Assembly (NCBI GenBank): GCA_002943765.1
Contig: PQWQ01000010.1
Coordinates: 1,676,501-1,740,500, forward strand
DNA length: 64,000 nucleotides
Origin: Psoroptes ovis
Taxonomy: Eukaryota > Arthropoda > Arachnida > Sarcoptiformes > Psoroptidae
Direction of reading: 5' to 3'
Shown: positions 1 through 11,469 of the stretch, one piece after another
How the letters are laid out: each line of letters begins with the position of its first letter
How positions within the stretch are numbered: the first letter of the stretch is position 1
Program-made: the position numbers and the translations under genes
The notes under the pieces: generated by a model
What the model saw: the letters and a program-made list of their open reading frames with translations, nothing else
Told to the model about the DNA's origin: nothing
Database searches by the model: none

Positions 1-153
1 TTAAATCATTGTATCGAATTAATGGATCTTTTATCATCACATTTAAACGACATACATCATGTGCGATTAGAATGGATGATAATTATTTTGATTATGATTG
101 AAGTTGTATTCGAAATCATGCACTACATTGAAAGATTTGCCATTTCAACATAA
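1..153 (+). CDS. 3' end of RMND1-like (DUF155) gene, partial
   Basis: The window opens inside a + strand reading frame of 50 codons that ends at TAA 151-153. The peptide contains RLEWMIIILIMIEVVFEI, which resembles the C-terminal membrane-anchor region of the DUF155 family (RMND1 / Sif2). In those proteins an R-hydrophilic-E-W stretch precedes one transmembrane helix ending in IEVVFE. RMND1 is a mitochondrial inner-membrane protein needed for mitochondrial translation (family knowledge). Only the last exon or part of it is visible, so neither start nor introns can be given. The downstream gene (NIPSNAP) is convergent. The identification rests on a short tail and is moderately secure. Confidence 0.62.
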   Translation, partial: LNHCIELMDLLSSHLNDIHHVRLEWMIIILIMIEVVFEIMHYIERFAIST

Positions 154-168
154 AACGAGATCATTTAT

Positions 169-174
169 AATAAA
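169..174 (+). terminator. Poly(A) signal AATAAA of the RMND1-like gene
   Basis: AATAAA lies 16 bases after the TAA stop of the partial + strand gene, a usual position for a compact genome. The 154-345 gap between the two convergent stops holds only AT-rich 3' UTR sequence. Confidence 0.5.
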
Positions 175-345
175 ATTCTATTTTTATTATGTTAATTAAT
201 AGATAATTAATTTTTTTTTATATTCAAAATTTTATATGTAATCTAAGTCTCAATTAAATTATCAAACAAACATGGACATTTTCCGTATAATTTTCATGTG
301 TTTATTTCATTCTTTCAATTCGATCACACATAATTGTAATTGCAA

Positions 346-1498
346 TCACTTTATCGGTGAAAAAGGGTTCGGCGACATCCATCGTGTTCGTAGTTCACGT
401 ATCAAAGGCACTGTGTATGCAACACATTCATCCCAGCCAGGTTTACGCCATGCAGCTTCTCTGATTTCACGTCTTGCTTGTAAATCATCATATTCTGATG
501 AGATGAAATTAAATTTGTCAAAAAAAAGATTCGTTTGACAAGTGAATCGATACTCACTCCATAAATGATGAACGCAATAAAGTTGACCGATTTGTGAGAA
601 AAATCCAGCAATAGCATTATTACGTCTATAATTGATACCACGTGCCCAATTATTACCCCATTCAATCATTGTTCCAGGTTTCAATACATATGAACGCATT
701 TCATACATAGAATTGTTGACTTGTGGTTGTGGTGCAGGCCAAAAACTAAACGATAACATAAATTGATTTTGTCTTGAACGCAAAAATGGTTCTTGATCTT
801 TTTCCAGTGCTATCAATGTTGTATCATTACGAATTAAATTGAAAACTTTTGACGCTTGTGTCCAGCCATCATAACCCCAAATGTGAACTATGAATGATAA
901 GAAATTATATGAAATTTATTATATGAATCAGAATAAATGTACAAACCATATTGATCAAGATCACCAACTTCAACTTTCCAGCTCCCAATTAACCTTATTT
1001 CTGAACTTTTTGCTTGAATTTCATTACACCATGATTGGCTGTTTATCAATTAAAATGATCAAAATTAATTACATTGATCTATGAAAAAATAAAATACATT
1101 ACTAATTTTGAAGATATTCTTCTTTGTTGCGTGGTTTAACATCATGAACTGTGAAGGAAAAAAATAGTCAACAATTAACAGATTTAGGATTATCTTAATA
1201 CTCAACTATGTAGTTCATAAACTTTTTCTGTATCACTTAACAATCTTGAATGTGCTTCTTTACCGGTCTCAATTTTACGTACCATCAATAATTTACTGAG
1301 CCAATTTTCACTTTCATAATTCGTAGCTGTCAATGATATACATCTGTCAAATTACATTTTACATTAAATTGATGTGAAACAAGAAAAAAATATACATAAG
1401 ACAATACTAATTTACCTAACGGTATTAGCTGTCTGTGTAATTTGATTGACATTGGCCAATAATGAATTTGACCGTGATAATAGAAATCTTAGTGCCAT
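346..1498 (-). CDS. NIPSNAP family protein, six exons, about 278 aa
   Basis: Exons on the minus strand run 1498-1416, 1343-1207, 1148-1103, 1038-947, 887-558 and 494-346. All introns are GT..AG, 58-72 bp, and phases agree (837 nt in total). The first exon encodes a basic, Ser/Asn-rich presequence suited to mitochondrial import. Family landmarks in order are NYESENWLSKLL, a first ferredoxin-like repeat (VYELHIHDVKP to the LIGSWKVEVGDLDQ and VHIWGYDG segments), then a second repeat with YEMRSYVLKPGTMIEWGNNW and GWDECVAYTVPLIRE. These match NIPSNAP proteins, which associate with mitochondria and act in mitophagy signalling in vertebrates (family knowledge). Donor 1206-1201 (GTTGAG) is weak but needed to keep frame. 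It is divergent from the metaxin gene. Confidence 0.9.
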
Positions 1499-1883
1499 TA
1501 TTATTAATTAATTTATTTCTTCTTTATTTTTATTATTACTTGACAATATAAAGAATGAATTAAAAAATAAATTAAATATAAAATGCAGCGCAAGGATAAC
1601 TGGCGGTCAATGATGTTGATTTTTTCAATTAAAAAAAAACTTGAATAATTTGAAGATTTACATAAACATTAGCAAAACATATGTTTTGAGAATGAAACGC
1701 TATTTGCACCTAATTCACTTTGCATTTTGTTGTTTCTGTTTTGTTTATTTCTTTTTGATCAAATTTTTGATGAAATTAATTAATTTTTTTAAGAAATTTG
1801 TTTGTGCTGCTTTTCGAGGGTGCATTTTGGTGGTTTAAATCTGTTTCATTTCAAATAAATTCATTTGAATCAAATTCTATTCA
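1499..1883. promoter_or_regulatory. Shared intergenic region between divergent NIPSNAP and metaxin-2 genes
   Basis: 385 bp separate two divergent start codons, so both promoters must lie here. It is AT-rich. No clear TATA box or other motif stands out. Both neighbours encode mitochondrial-family proteins, so a bidirectional promoter is plausible (inference). Confidence 0.45.
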
Positions 1884-2696
1884 ATGGTACTTACTGAAAT
1901 GGTTATTGATCATATGAAAAATGTTTATAATAGTAATATGGCACAAAATGATAAGAATAAAATTGTTATCATACAATCAATGAATAATGTACAGATAATG
2001 TTACCAGAATTAGGTTTTGTTAATGCTTTACGTGCTTATCTCGAGTTAAATGGTATTCATTATCAAATTGATGAAAGATTAAATGCTGAATGGATGTCAC
2101 CTGATGGACAATTACCATTAATTAGATATGGTTTTCAATTGATATCGGGTTTTTGGCCAATTATTGAATTTATTAATAATGAATTTAATGTTACAGTTAA
2201 AGGTGATCTAACTGAACGTCAAGCACATATTGATTTATTCAATAAAGTTATTATTGATGCTGAATTGTATTACACATGGTTAGATAATGAAATATATGAT
2301 AAATATACACGTCATAGCTATGCTTATGGTAAACCATGGCCCTTAAATAATATACTTTGTTGGCTAAAACAAAGAGATATTGCTTGGGTATAATGCATTT
2401 TTGTGTTGTTATGACTCATTAAATAATTTTTGTTTAAATTTTAGCGTCTACAAGATGATACAAATCGACAAAATGAATTAGAAGTGTACTTACGTGAAAT
2501 GATACGCATTGTATCACGGCAAATGGATGATGAAAATGCTGTATCACAGGAGCTTTCGTGCTTGATTTATGGTCATATTAAAGCAATCAACTCATATGAT
2601 AAAACATATGAAACGTTACGAAATATGGTGAAACAATATCCAGCATTATTGGAATTTGTTACCAAATTCGAAGCGATTATTCATCGTCAAAATTGA
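1884..2696 (+). CDS. Metaxin-2-like protein, two exons, about 251 aa
   Basis: Exons are 1884-2387 and 2445-2696, with a 57-bp GT..AG intron in phase 0. The N-terminal half has the metaxin thioredoxin-like domain: LGFVNALRAYLELNGI, then LNAEWMSPDGQLPLIRYG, which matches the NAEYMSPSGKVPF segment of metaxin-2, followed by the GST-C-like helices (IIDAELYYTWLDNE, YAYGKPWPLNNIL). The second exon ends the helical domain and is shorter than in vertebrates. Metaxins belong to the outer-membrane sorting and assembly (SAM) complex that inserts beta-barrel proteins (family knowledge). The start is uncertain because several in-frame ATGs (1884, 1899, 1914) precede the conserved part. It converges on the decarboxylase gene, 112 bp away. 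Confidence 0.85.
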
Positions 2697-2808
2697 CAGT
2701 AAATTAATAACTGATTCCTATTTGATTTTTAATATAGAAAAATACAATTAAAATTTGTATAGAAATTATAATATTAAAAGTATAGTAAAAAAATAAATTC
2801 AAAAGCAT

Positions 2809-3903
2809 TTATTGATTTTCAAATAAAAGTTGTCCGTATTTAATTTTTTTATCACAATCGGCATGAAATTTTATTGTTTTTGGCGCTTCGAATATCAATA
2901 CAATCGTTGAACCAAGATTAAATTCACCGAATGGATCACCTTTCTTTAATTGTATATTTGAAATTTGTTCATCGATATACGTTGATTCGTTGTGACGATC
3001 ACCTCTTGGTAATAATAATTTTCTTTGATTTGTTTGTAATGAGTTATCGAAATAAATACGAATAGATCCAACATTGACAGCACCGACCGGTACCATAGCG
3101 AAAAAACCATGCTGCCATTCACCGATATATGCAACACGTTCATTGATGGAAAATAAATCAGGAAACCATGAAGCAAATGTTGGCTTCACTGAAAATAATT
3201 TTCCAGGAAAATGTCTCCTATATTTTACTGTCCAATTGGCTGGTGAATGAAATCGATGATAATCACCAGGTGCTAAATATATGACACTATAATAAAGATT
3301 ATTATCTGGATTTGTTTTTAGAGCCTGTTTATAATCTTGGCAAGTCTGGATTTCATATGATAATGGACATTGTTTCCAAGCGATAGGACCCAAAAATGAT
3401 TTCAATGTAAATTTCATTCCTTTAACTTGTTCAAGATGACCATCTTCGGTTGATGAACCTAAATGCAATACAGTACCATCACATGGCGAGACAATATCTT
3501 GTTCGCTACCAGCTATGGGCCTGATACCTGGTTTCAATTCTCGACGAAAAAATTCATTAAGATTTTTATATTGACTTAAATCTTCAATCGATGCTTCATT
3601 GATATCACAACCAAATGCAGTAGCATATGATTTTAAAATTGGAATACGTATAGCTTCGGGTAAATCTATTGTATTAAGCCAACCCCATATTCTTGATACA
3701 GTCCGCAACGGCAACATATGATATAATGATGTTTCAAATGGTAATGGTTTCAATTTTATATCATTTACATCATTACCATTATCATTGATTGATTGGTTTC
3801 TTTGATATTTACGTATTTGTGCACCGATCAAAATATAAGACAATGATGCTGAAATAGGAATAGTGAAACAATAATGAAACAATTTTCTTCTTCCGATTAG
3901 CAT
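2809..3903 (-). CDS. PISD: Phosphatidylserine decarboxylase (mitochondrial type), 364 aa, single exon
   Basis: This enzyme converts phosphatidylserine to phosphatidylethanolamine at the mitochondrial inner membrane. Residues 9-28 form a hydrophobic anchor after a basic N-terminus. The catalytic landmarks are present: SPCDGTV near residue 142 (catalytic Asp), PGDYHRFHSPAN at 212-223 (catalytic His), GAVNVGSIRI at 274-283, and FNLGST at 328-333. In that last motif self-cleavage before Ser332 would create the alpha subunit with its pyruvoyl group. Length and motif order agree with the eukaryotic mitochondrial form. A short upstream exon carrying more presequence cannot be excluded. The gene is convergent with the metaxin gene. 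Confidence 0.93.
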   Translation of the reverse strand: MLIGRRKLFHYCFTIPISASLSYILIGAQIRKYQRNQSINDNGNDVNDIKLKPLPFETSLYHMLPLRTVSRIWGWLNTIDLPEAIRIPILKSYATAFGCDINEASIEDLSQYKNLNEFFRRELKPGIRPIAGSEQDIVSPCDGTVLHLGSSTEDGHLEQVKGMKFTLKSFLGPIAWKQCPLSYEIQTCQDYKQALKTNPDNNLYYSVIYLAPGDYHRFHSPANWTVKYRRHFPGKLFSVKPTFASWFPDLFSINERVAYIGEWQHGFFAMVPVGAVNVGSIRIYFDNSLQTNQRKLLLPRGDRHNESTYIDEQISNIQLKKGDPFGEFNLGSTIVLIFEAPKTIKFHADCDKKIKYGQLLFENQ

Positions 3904-6696
3904 ATTATTCTAATGATGATATTTGATGCTACTGTTGATCAATCAACAAATTCAATTAATTTTTAATTTTAATCCAATTTCGTTCAGCTGTTTAAATTGT
4001 TGCATTTTTCAAAAATCTTGCTTGTATCGCCATCTATCGACGGAAAATTAAAGTCTGAATCTTAAAAAAATTTGAATTTCGACCAGGCGCGAAAACAAAT
4101 TTATCAAAGATGCGAATCGCCAAACGATTATTTATCTCATCCATATACGAAAGGCAATTACAAAAGGAGATAAAAGACATTGATAGTAAATCATAAACAC
4201 AAAAATTTGTCAAAAATACATGAAACTTTTATAATTATTCATAGCCTCAGGTAATATTAGTCTCGATTTCAATTTCTGATTGATAAAAATTGGAATTCCA
4301 TATTTCATTTCTTTGAAATAACTATAAATCATTTGTTCTTTGAAATTATCTTTCCTTTTGTTTCTTTTTTCGTCGAGAAACACACAAAACAATTCAAAAG
4401 AATTCAGATTCTTACGTCAATTCAAAAGAATTTTTCAAAGAAAAGAAAAAACCAATGAAATTGATAAAAAATTAAAAAGTTTTCCACTCAAATTTTTTAG
4501 GTGAAATTCTTGAATTATTATTCGGAATTTTTTTTAGGTCCAAATAAAACCAAGAAAAAACCTAAAAAGTATAGAAAATACTTGAAATTCTTAAGAAAAG
4601 ATGATATTTTTTTCGGTCTGAATTTTATAAGTCAAAAGTCAAAAATGTCATAATTTTTTTCTCAAAATTTATCGACGAAAACTATTTCGTTTAATTTCAT
4701 TTCATTTTGTTCTGTATTTTGCGAGAAAAAATCGATTAAACTAAAGAATTCATTGAAGGAATTATTTCCATTAAAATGAAATATTACTGTTCAAGAATTA
4801 TGATCGTTAAAAGACTAATTGTTTTTTTTTTTTTTTTGAGCAAATGAAAAGTTTTTGTTGTTTAAAATTTCGAAAGTTATTGAAAGATAAAATCAGCAAT
4901 GATCAGTTATCTAAAACGAACATGATTTGACATTTTAATATTTTATTTTTAAAGGTCACTAGCGATATGAACTGGTATGATATGATCTTTCCATGGAAAC
5001 GGAGATTTCCATCTTTTACTTCTAACATTTGATTAAATGATGATAATCAATAGATGTTTCATGTGTTTAATTAGAAATTCTTGTGAATCAATGTTTGAAT
5101 GAGTCGGGAAACAATGTAAAAAGATATTGATTATAATTAAATGAATTTTCAAAAAAAATTAAATGTATTGAATTCATTTCTAATTTGATTCATACAATAT
5201 TTTAAAAATTGATTCCACAAACAAGCTAACAATTTTGTGTATGTTGAAGATATAATCATTATGAAACGATTAATTGGAGCGTTTCAGGGAATCTAAAGGA
5301 AATATTTTCGATTTTGTTTGAAAAATTCCATTAAAACAATGGTGAACACGAAATATTTGTCCAATTTTCCTTTTGCTAATTACTTCTGAAAATGCTGTTT
5401 GCTTGTCAGCTTTTCAAGTGAAAAACAGCCGAGACAGAATAATGGAATGACTGACTAACTGCGATTAAATTCTAAGAATCATGATTTATTTACTCATTTA
5501 TTTTTTCGAGCTTTTTTTCATTGGAAATTCATAGAAAATCAATAACGAATAATGAACCCTTGCATGCCTACCCTTAAGAAATGAAGGCTTTTGTTGAACC
5601 CTTTTGTTGTATTCATTTTATTTTTTCTCTCGGGAATTTTCTGATATTCCAATATTATTCTTTATTCAATATGATTATTACTATGGAAATAAAGTGAGTC
5701 AAGTAAAAAAAAAATGTGAAAAAAATAATCAAATTGAATGAATTTCATAATAATAATCGATTGATGATCGTCTATTGATTAAAAATTTGTTTATTTGAGA
5801 AAAACAAAATAACATTATGAATTTAAATGATCACGAAATCATCAATTAGTAAACAAATAATAAATGATTAATGTTTATTTTTTTACTTTAAAAATATTCA
5901 TATAACCTCCCATACAATTCACTTGTTTTCAATTTGAATCAATCGAATTTATTTTGAAAAACAAAAATTTCATTGTAATCAATAAATCGATTGAAAATTT
6001 GAATATTCATGAATGAATCATTCAATCATTCAATTACTCAGAGAAAAATTTTATCCATTTGAATTTTTTTTTTCATTTAATAAAATTATCTCCGTCATTC
6101 GTTTTGACATTGTTCGATTCATTTGCATTTGTTTTTCAACACAATATTATCAAACACTGAATGATTAAATTAATGCGAAAATTTTTAATTAAATCAATAT
6201 TTTAAAAAAATGATTAAAGATATAAATATTACGACATAAATTGAATATTTGCATGAATTCCAAGTAAAATATATCATCATTTATAATCACTAAGGGCAAC
6301 TTTATTATGATGATTTTTTTCAAGTTTATATTCATATCATCATCATTATTATTATTATATTTGGATAAACTTGGTTTTTTCATGGTTTTTTGTATTTACA
6401 TTTCCATAAAATATTTGAGAAATAAAATTTAGATCAATTTCTTTTTCTTTTTCATCATTGAACATATTACAATGAATTACAGCATTTCGCGTGAACAACA
6501 TCCGAAAAATATAAATTTAAATGTAATATCACAAGTTATGTTTTAAAAAATTCTTGATAATTAAAGTGAAAAATGAATGAATAAATTAAATTAAAAATAA
6601 AAATATTTTGCAATTGAGTTTCAAATGAACCTGTATCATTAATATCAAGTATTGTATTAATTTTGATCTGAATTTTATTATTTTTTATTATCAAAA
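3904..6696. other. 2.8-kb AT-rich intergenic stretch with no gene seen
   Basis: I see no coding exon with recognisable protein similarity, no RNA gene and no terminal repeats here. Homopolymer runs and short ATT/AAT repeats are common, for example poly(T) around 4821-4837 and an ATT run at 6349-6357. The right end must hold the promoter of receptor R1. It marks the boundary between the mitochondrial-gene block and the receptor array. Confidence 0.6.
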
Positions 6697-8188
6697 ATGG
6701 ATCAAACAGAATATAGCAGAAGAAAATCATTTTATTCATCAAAAAAGCTTGTCAAAGAATTAAGTTATCCAAAACAATTTGAATTATTAACGATTAGATT
6801 ATTTACATTATTAAAATATTATACAATAAGATTTGAATTTGATTTATCCGATTATTTTGAAAGAGAAATTTATTGGACATTCAAAGCATTTAAACGTGTA
6901 TTTTGGATAACATTTAATAATTGGTTAACAATATGCATGATATTTATATCTATTTACATAGATAAATCGGGCCATTATTTTATTAGTTTAGAACATTTTC
7001 AAAATATTGCCAACACAAATCGTATCGATTTAATATTATTAGAAATATTGATCATATTTACGATATTGGAAATATTTTGGCTTCATGTATTTAAATTAAC
7101 ATTAAAATATCGTTTCACATTAATGGAAGGATTTGCAATGTTTTGCACAGATGGTTTTAGAGAGAAATTTTTTCCCAATCATATTGATCCAAATCGAATC
7201 GCTGATCATGATTATCGAAAAGTTATTAAATATGATACAACTTTAACAATATCGAATAATATTTGCAATATGATAGTAACATCATTCACAATATTGAACA
7301 CTTATTTTGTATATGAATGTTGGAATTTATATTTTGACTATGAAATCGATTTATTGAAAACATTATTATCAACATTATTATTTTTTGAATATACCAGACA
7401 TATTAGTTATATGCTAAAACAAGCATTTACATCATTGATTTCATTATCTCTATTAACACAAGTTTGTATATTACGCATGCATTCATTATATCAATATTTA
7501 TTGAATGAAATAGCAAAACAATTAAAATTATTCAAAAATGATTTCATTGATAATGTAAATAATCATTTTAATTTTGATTTAAATAATTCATTTTCATTTT
7601 TAAACAATTTTCAATTACGTTATGTTTATCTGTACGAGGAAATATTCAAATTCGATAAAACAGTTAGTGTTATATTATTTATGGTACAAATCATATCGGC
7701 ATCAGGTATAATTGTATCTTCATTATTCATTGTTCAACAAACACGTTCAACAACATTTAGTTCCTTATCATCAGTAGCGTTAAGTTCAATATTTTTTCTA
7801 TCTACACTCATTTTTCACAAAGTATCATCAATACCAAGTTATAATAAAAACTGTTCGAAAAAAACATTGAGTTGGCTAGCTCGTTTACAATTTTGCACAC
7901 CAAATCGATGATTATCGTAGCAAAAATGGCAATAAAAATAATAAAATATTAAATGATATGACAACAGATACAGATCAACAACCTATTAATAATTCTATCA
8001 ATATACGTTCATTGATACGGACAAATCATTTTGTTCAATCAATATTGAAAAATCGTTTCGGTTTCACTTGTGGACCATTGTTTTTCGTTGATAAATTCAC
8101 ATATTTACGTATATTATTAATGAATTTACATTTAATTATTAAATTTTATAAAAAATTGATTGTCAAGAAAAAGCTTCATAAATATTAA
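6697..8188 (+). pseudogene. R1: gustatory-receptor-like 7-TM gene, first array copy, one frameshift
   Basis: ATG 6697 opens 404 codons that run to a premature TGA at about 7909-7911. The rest of the protein continues in the next frame to TAA at 8186-8188. The break falls near 7895-7908, in the linker before the last membrane segment, where intact copies read continuously. The second frame carries the family signature (SILKNRFGFTCG, then PLFFVDKFTYLRILLMNLH). The N-terminal part is the most divergent of the eleven same-strand copies (for example ISDYFEREIYW-type changes in the DYFDET block). Hydrophobic segments match the seven of its paralogues. It may be a pseudogene, a sequencing slip, or a shortened receptor lacking TM7. 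Function is inferred only from family resemblance. Confidence 0.7.
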
Positions 8189-8774
8189 TTATGAAACTAC
8201 TATTGATTAATGATTCAATACATTCGTCAGTACAGTCATCATTTTATTTTTTCATAGTTATTCACTAAAATATTCACTAAAATAAACCTTTATTCAACAT
8301 TAATTTACATATTTATTCTAATAATATTTGAAATAATTGAAATTTTGTATCCTAAATTATTTTATTTGTAGATTATAGAAGAATAAATGATATTTAAATA
8401 AATTTTGAAATAAAAATCGATTTGTTTCATTAATCAAATGAAAAATTTAAAAATATTTATCGATCCAAAATGTTCATTTATTCATTTGAAATTCATCAAG
8501 ACAAATCGATCGTCGTTTTAATACTCATATTCAAATTTGGCTCTCATTATTTTTTCATGATAACAAATGATTTTGAATCTTTTTTCATTATCTATTTCTT
8601 AAATACTCAGTGTATGCTGACTAAAACTTTCATTATTGAATGTTCTGTTGAAATAATAAAGATAAAGATTCAAGAAAATTCTTTTCTCGATGAGAAATGA
8701 AGAAATATTTGGCTTTTATACTCAATGAAATATCATATATTAATGGCCGATGGTTGACAAATAAAACAGAGAAA
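8189..8774. repeat. Array spacer R1-R2 with family-conserved upstream sequence
   Basis: This spacer contains TTTATCGATCCAAAATGTTC at 8457-8476, a block that recurs before other copies (near 10597, 21690, 25010 and 42710). Open frames here, including one at 8470-8700, are unconserved between copies. No separate gene is seen. Confidence 0.6.
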
Positions 8775-10250
8775 ATGGATAAAACAAATCAAAAAAGCAG
8801 CAACGAAATAATAGTGAACAAACAACAACAACAACAATATAAAAATATCGATTATCAAGAACAACTTGATAAACTATTGATTGAAATATTCAATATAATA
8901 AAATATTATTCAATACGTATAGATTTTGAATTATCTGATTATTTTAATGAAACTATTTCTATCACAATCAAATCAATGAAAAATGCAATTGTGATAACAT
9001 TTCAAAATTTATTAACGATTACATTTTTATTTTCATCTATATTTTTGAAACAATCAGACAATTATATTATTGGAATCAAACATTTTGAAGATATAGCCGA
9101 AATAAAACGCATGAATTTATTATTATTAGAAATATTGATTATAGTTACAATATTAGAATTAATATGGATGCATTCATTTAAATTGACATTGAAATACCGT
9201 TATACAGTAATGAATGTATTTGCGTTTGTGTTCAGACATGTGAGTAGAGACAATGTTAATTATCGTTATTTTGCATTAAATGGTTTAAGTGATGATGATT
9301 ACAAAAAAATTTCGATGTATAAAACAATGGTGGCTGTTTCGAATAGTTTGTATCATTTTATCAGCATAATATTTCTGATATTTTTTTCATATTTTATATG
9401 TGAATGTTGGAATTGGTATTTGCATAATGAAATCAATTTATTGAAAGCATTATTATCATCATTAATGTTTGTTGAATATTATAGACATATTAGTTATACG
9501 TTAGGACAAGCATTCATATCATCAATTGCATTGGCTTTAGCACAGTTTTATATGTTACGCATGCATTCATTATATCAATATTTATTGAATGGAATAATGG
9601 ATCAAAAAAAAATATTTAATAAAGATATTGATAATAATTTAGACAGACATTTTAATTCACATTTCAAAAAATCTTTATTATTTTTAAATCATTTTCAATT
9701 GCGTTATGTTTATCTACATGATGAGATCCATAAACTTGATCGAACAGTCAGTACTATTTTGTTCACAATACTAATCATATCCGCATCATGTATCATTGTA
9801 TCTTCATTATTTATAGTTCAACAGATACGTTTAACATCATTCAGTATAATGGCATCATTAGCATTGATGTCTAATTTTTTTATTGTTACCGTAACATTTA
9901 ATCGAATAGCATCATGGCCGAGTTATAATCGAGAATTTTCAAAACAATTATTGAATTGGTTGGCGCATTCACAGTTTTATACTAATATGATCAATAATTA
10001 TCGAAAGACGAATAATTCAAGTTTCACCAACACAAAGAACCAAATACTGAAGGGTTGGATTAATATGCGTTTAATAATACGTGCGAATCATTTCGCTCAA
10101 TCAATCAAAAGGAACCGTTTCGGTTTCACTTGTGGGCCATTATTCTTCGTAGATAAATTCACGTATTTTCGTATATTATTAGTGAATTTACATTTAATTA
10201 TCAAATTCTATAAAAAATTAATCTTAGAAAAAAAGCATCATCAATTTTAA
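8775..10250 (+). CDS. R2: gustatory-receptor-like 7-TM protein, about 491 aa, intact
   Basis: The frame is open from 8697, but I choose ATG 8775 because MDKTNQKSS aligns with the starts of R4 and R11. The protein has a charged, Gln-rich N-terminus, then YYSIRIDFELSDYF, seven hydrophobic segments (roughly residues 72-94, 116-136, 190-212, 226-258, 330-354, 358-380, 460-480), and the C-terminal signature NRFGFTCGPLFFVDKFTY before the last helix. That layout resembles arthropod gustatory receptors: seven TM, intracellular N-terminus and a TY-containing motif entering TM7. The insect TYxxxxxQF motif is not present exactly. Such receptors form ligand-gated cation channels in chemosensory neurons (family knowledge). 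Ligand and sense are unknown; the assignment is moderate. Confidence 0.75.
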   Translation: MDKTNQKSSNEIIVNKQQQQQYKNIDYQEQLDKLLIEIFNIIKYYSIRIDFELSDYFNETISITIKSMKNAIVITFQNLLTITFLFSSIFLKQSDNYIIGIKHFEDIAEIKRMNLLLLEILIIVTILELIWMHSFKLTLKYRYTVMNVFAFVFRHVSRDNVNYRYFALNGLSDDDYKKISMYKTMVAVSNSLYHFISIIFLIFFSYFICECWNWYLHNEINLLKALLSSLMFVEYYRHISYTLGQAFISSIALALAQFYMLRMHSLYQYLLNGIMDQKKIFNKDIDNNLDRHFNSHFKKSLLFLNHFQLRYVYLHDEIHKLDRTVSTILFTILIISASCIIVSSLFIVQQIRLTSFSIMASLALMSNFFIVTVTFNRIASWPSYNREFSKQLLNWLAHSQFYTNMINNYRKTNNSSFTNTKNQILKGWINMRLIIRANHFAQSIKRNRFGFTCGPLFFVDKFTYFRILLVNLHLIIKFYKKLILEKKHHQF

Positions 10251-11469
10251 TTGTTATTACTAATCAAATGTTGGAAACTATTTATGATTAATAATTGAAC
10301 ACAATCGCAAACATTGTAATTGGTTTATATTTTTTCCAAAGTTATTAATCTAACATTCACTAAAATAATATTCGAAACATTCATTCAATGCTGTTTAATA
10401 AAATAATTTTGGAAATTTTTGGACTGACTGAAATTTCAAATTTAAAATTTGATTTATCTGTAAAAATAATAAAATGTTTGCAAAATATGTTTCTAAATAA
10501 AAATAATCCTTAAAAGAAATTCAATCGTTGCAATTATTAATTTTCGAAAATAAAAGATATTTTGTTTCATCAATCGATTGATGAAATCGGGAAATATTTA
10601 TCGACCCCAAATGTTAATTAATTTTTCTTAAATCTAAAAAAATCAATTATCGTTATTCATCAATGAATTTCGCTCTTTATTTTTAAGTCGAAAGAAATAA
10701 TTTCATTTATTTATTTATTCATTTATTTTTTTAATAACCTTTTCTAAGATTTTCCATCAAAATGAACTGGAGAAATCAAAATTTAAAAAAAAAGAAAAAT
10801 TTGTCAAAAATTGAGCTAATCCATATCATAGAGTGAATTTAAAAATACAATTATGCTGTATATAATACACTCGATCGTTCGGTCCAGAGTCATATTTATT
10901 CATACAGAAACATTGATTGTAAGACACAAAAATAATTACAGTTTTCAAGCTTTGACATTTTTTTACAAATACACCTACAATAATATAAATGGCTTGAGGT
11001 AAATGTCACTGAATAGTTTAGGCATTTCAATAAAATGAAACCAAATGAAATGAATTGATAATATGATTTTTTTTTTTTTTTTTTTGAGAAAAAAATTAAA
11101 CCAAAACTTTTAATGTGAGAAGTTTCAATGAAATAATCATAAAAATAAAATGAATAATTCAAATGGAATTTTTATTGAACAATAAAGACGGCAAAACGAA
11201 AGACCATTGCGCCAATTAATAATGATAATGATAATAATAACGATCCAAATAAATAAAAAACCTATTACTAAGGTAAAGATCAAAATTGAATAATTTGCTT
11301 GCATAATAAATCATGGTAATTTGAACATTTGCACAGATCGTCTTGAATTTCGTTGTAGTTTTCGAATCAATTCATTGATACAATACAACACGGGTAAAAC
11401 AAAAATTATTTGGAATGTGTTTTTATTTTTTTCATTTTTTGAATTCATTTTCATTATTTATTTGTCTGT
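10251..11469. repeat. Array spacer R2-R3 (left part), interrupted by a retroelement
   Basis: It holds the same ordered upstream blocks as other spacers: ATTTATCGACCCCAAATGTT at about 10596, the AAAACTTTTAATGTGA block at 11102, a degenerate form of the GACGCTGGCGTC element near 11197-11215, and the ATAAATCATGGTAA block at 11305. The spacer continues at 15502 after the Ty3-type insertion. No gene is seen. Confidence 0.6.
11466..11469. repeat. Target-site duplication CTGT, left
   Basis: CTGT is repeated at 15502-15505 directly outside the two LTRs. Removing the element and one CTGT rebuilds the ATTTGTCTGTGTAATTAG spacer seen in paralogous spacers. Confidence 0.8.

Noticed and set aside
272..538. 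88-codon + strand ORF
   Set aside because: It is antisense to the last NIPSNAP exon and its intron; the minus-strand protein explains the region.
1641..1838. 65-codon + ORF between NIPSNAP and metaxin
   Set aside because: Low-complexity Phe/Cys frame in the shared promoter with no support.
4210..4392. 60-codon minus ORF in the 3904-6696 gap
   Set aside because: Lys/Phe-biased AT-rich frame with no recognisable motif or splice partners.
7912..7957. Reading the R1 break as a short intron
   Set aside because: No GT..AG pair fits, the segment aligns with coding sequence of paralogues, and other copies have no intron.
8470..8700. Short ORF just upstream of R2
   Set aside because: It is part of the repeated spacer, and equivalent positions before other copies are not open.
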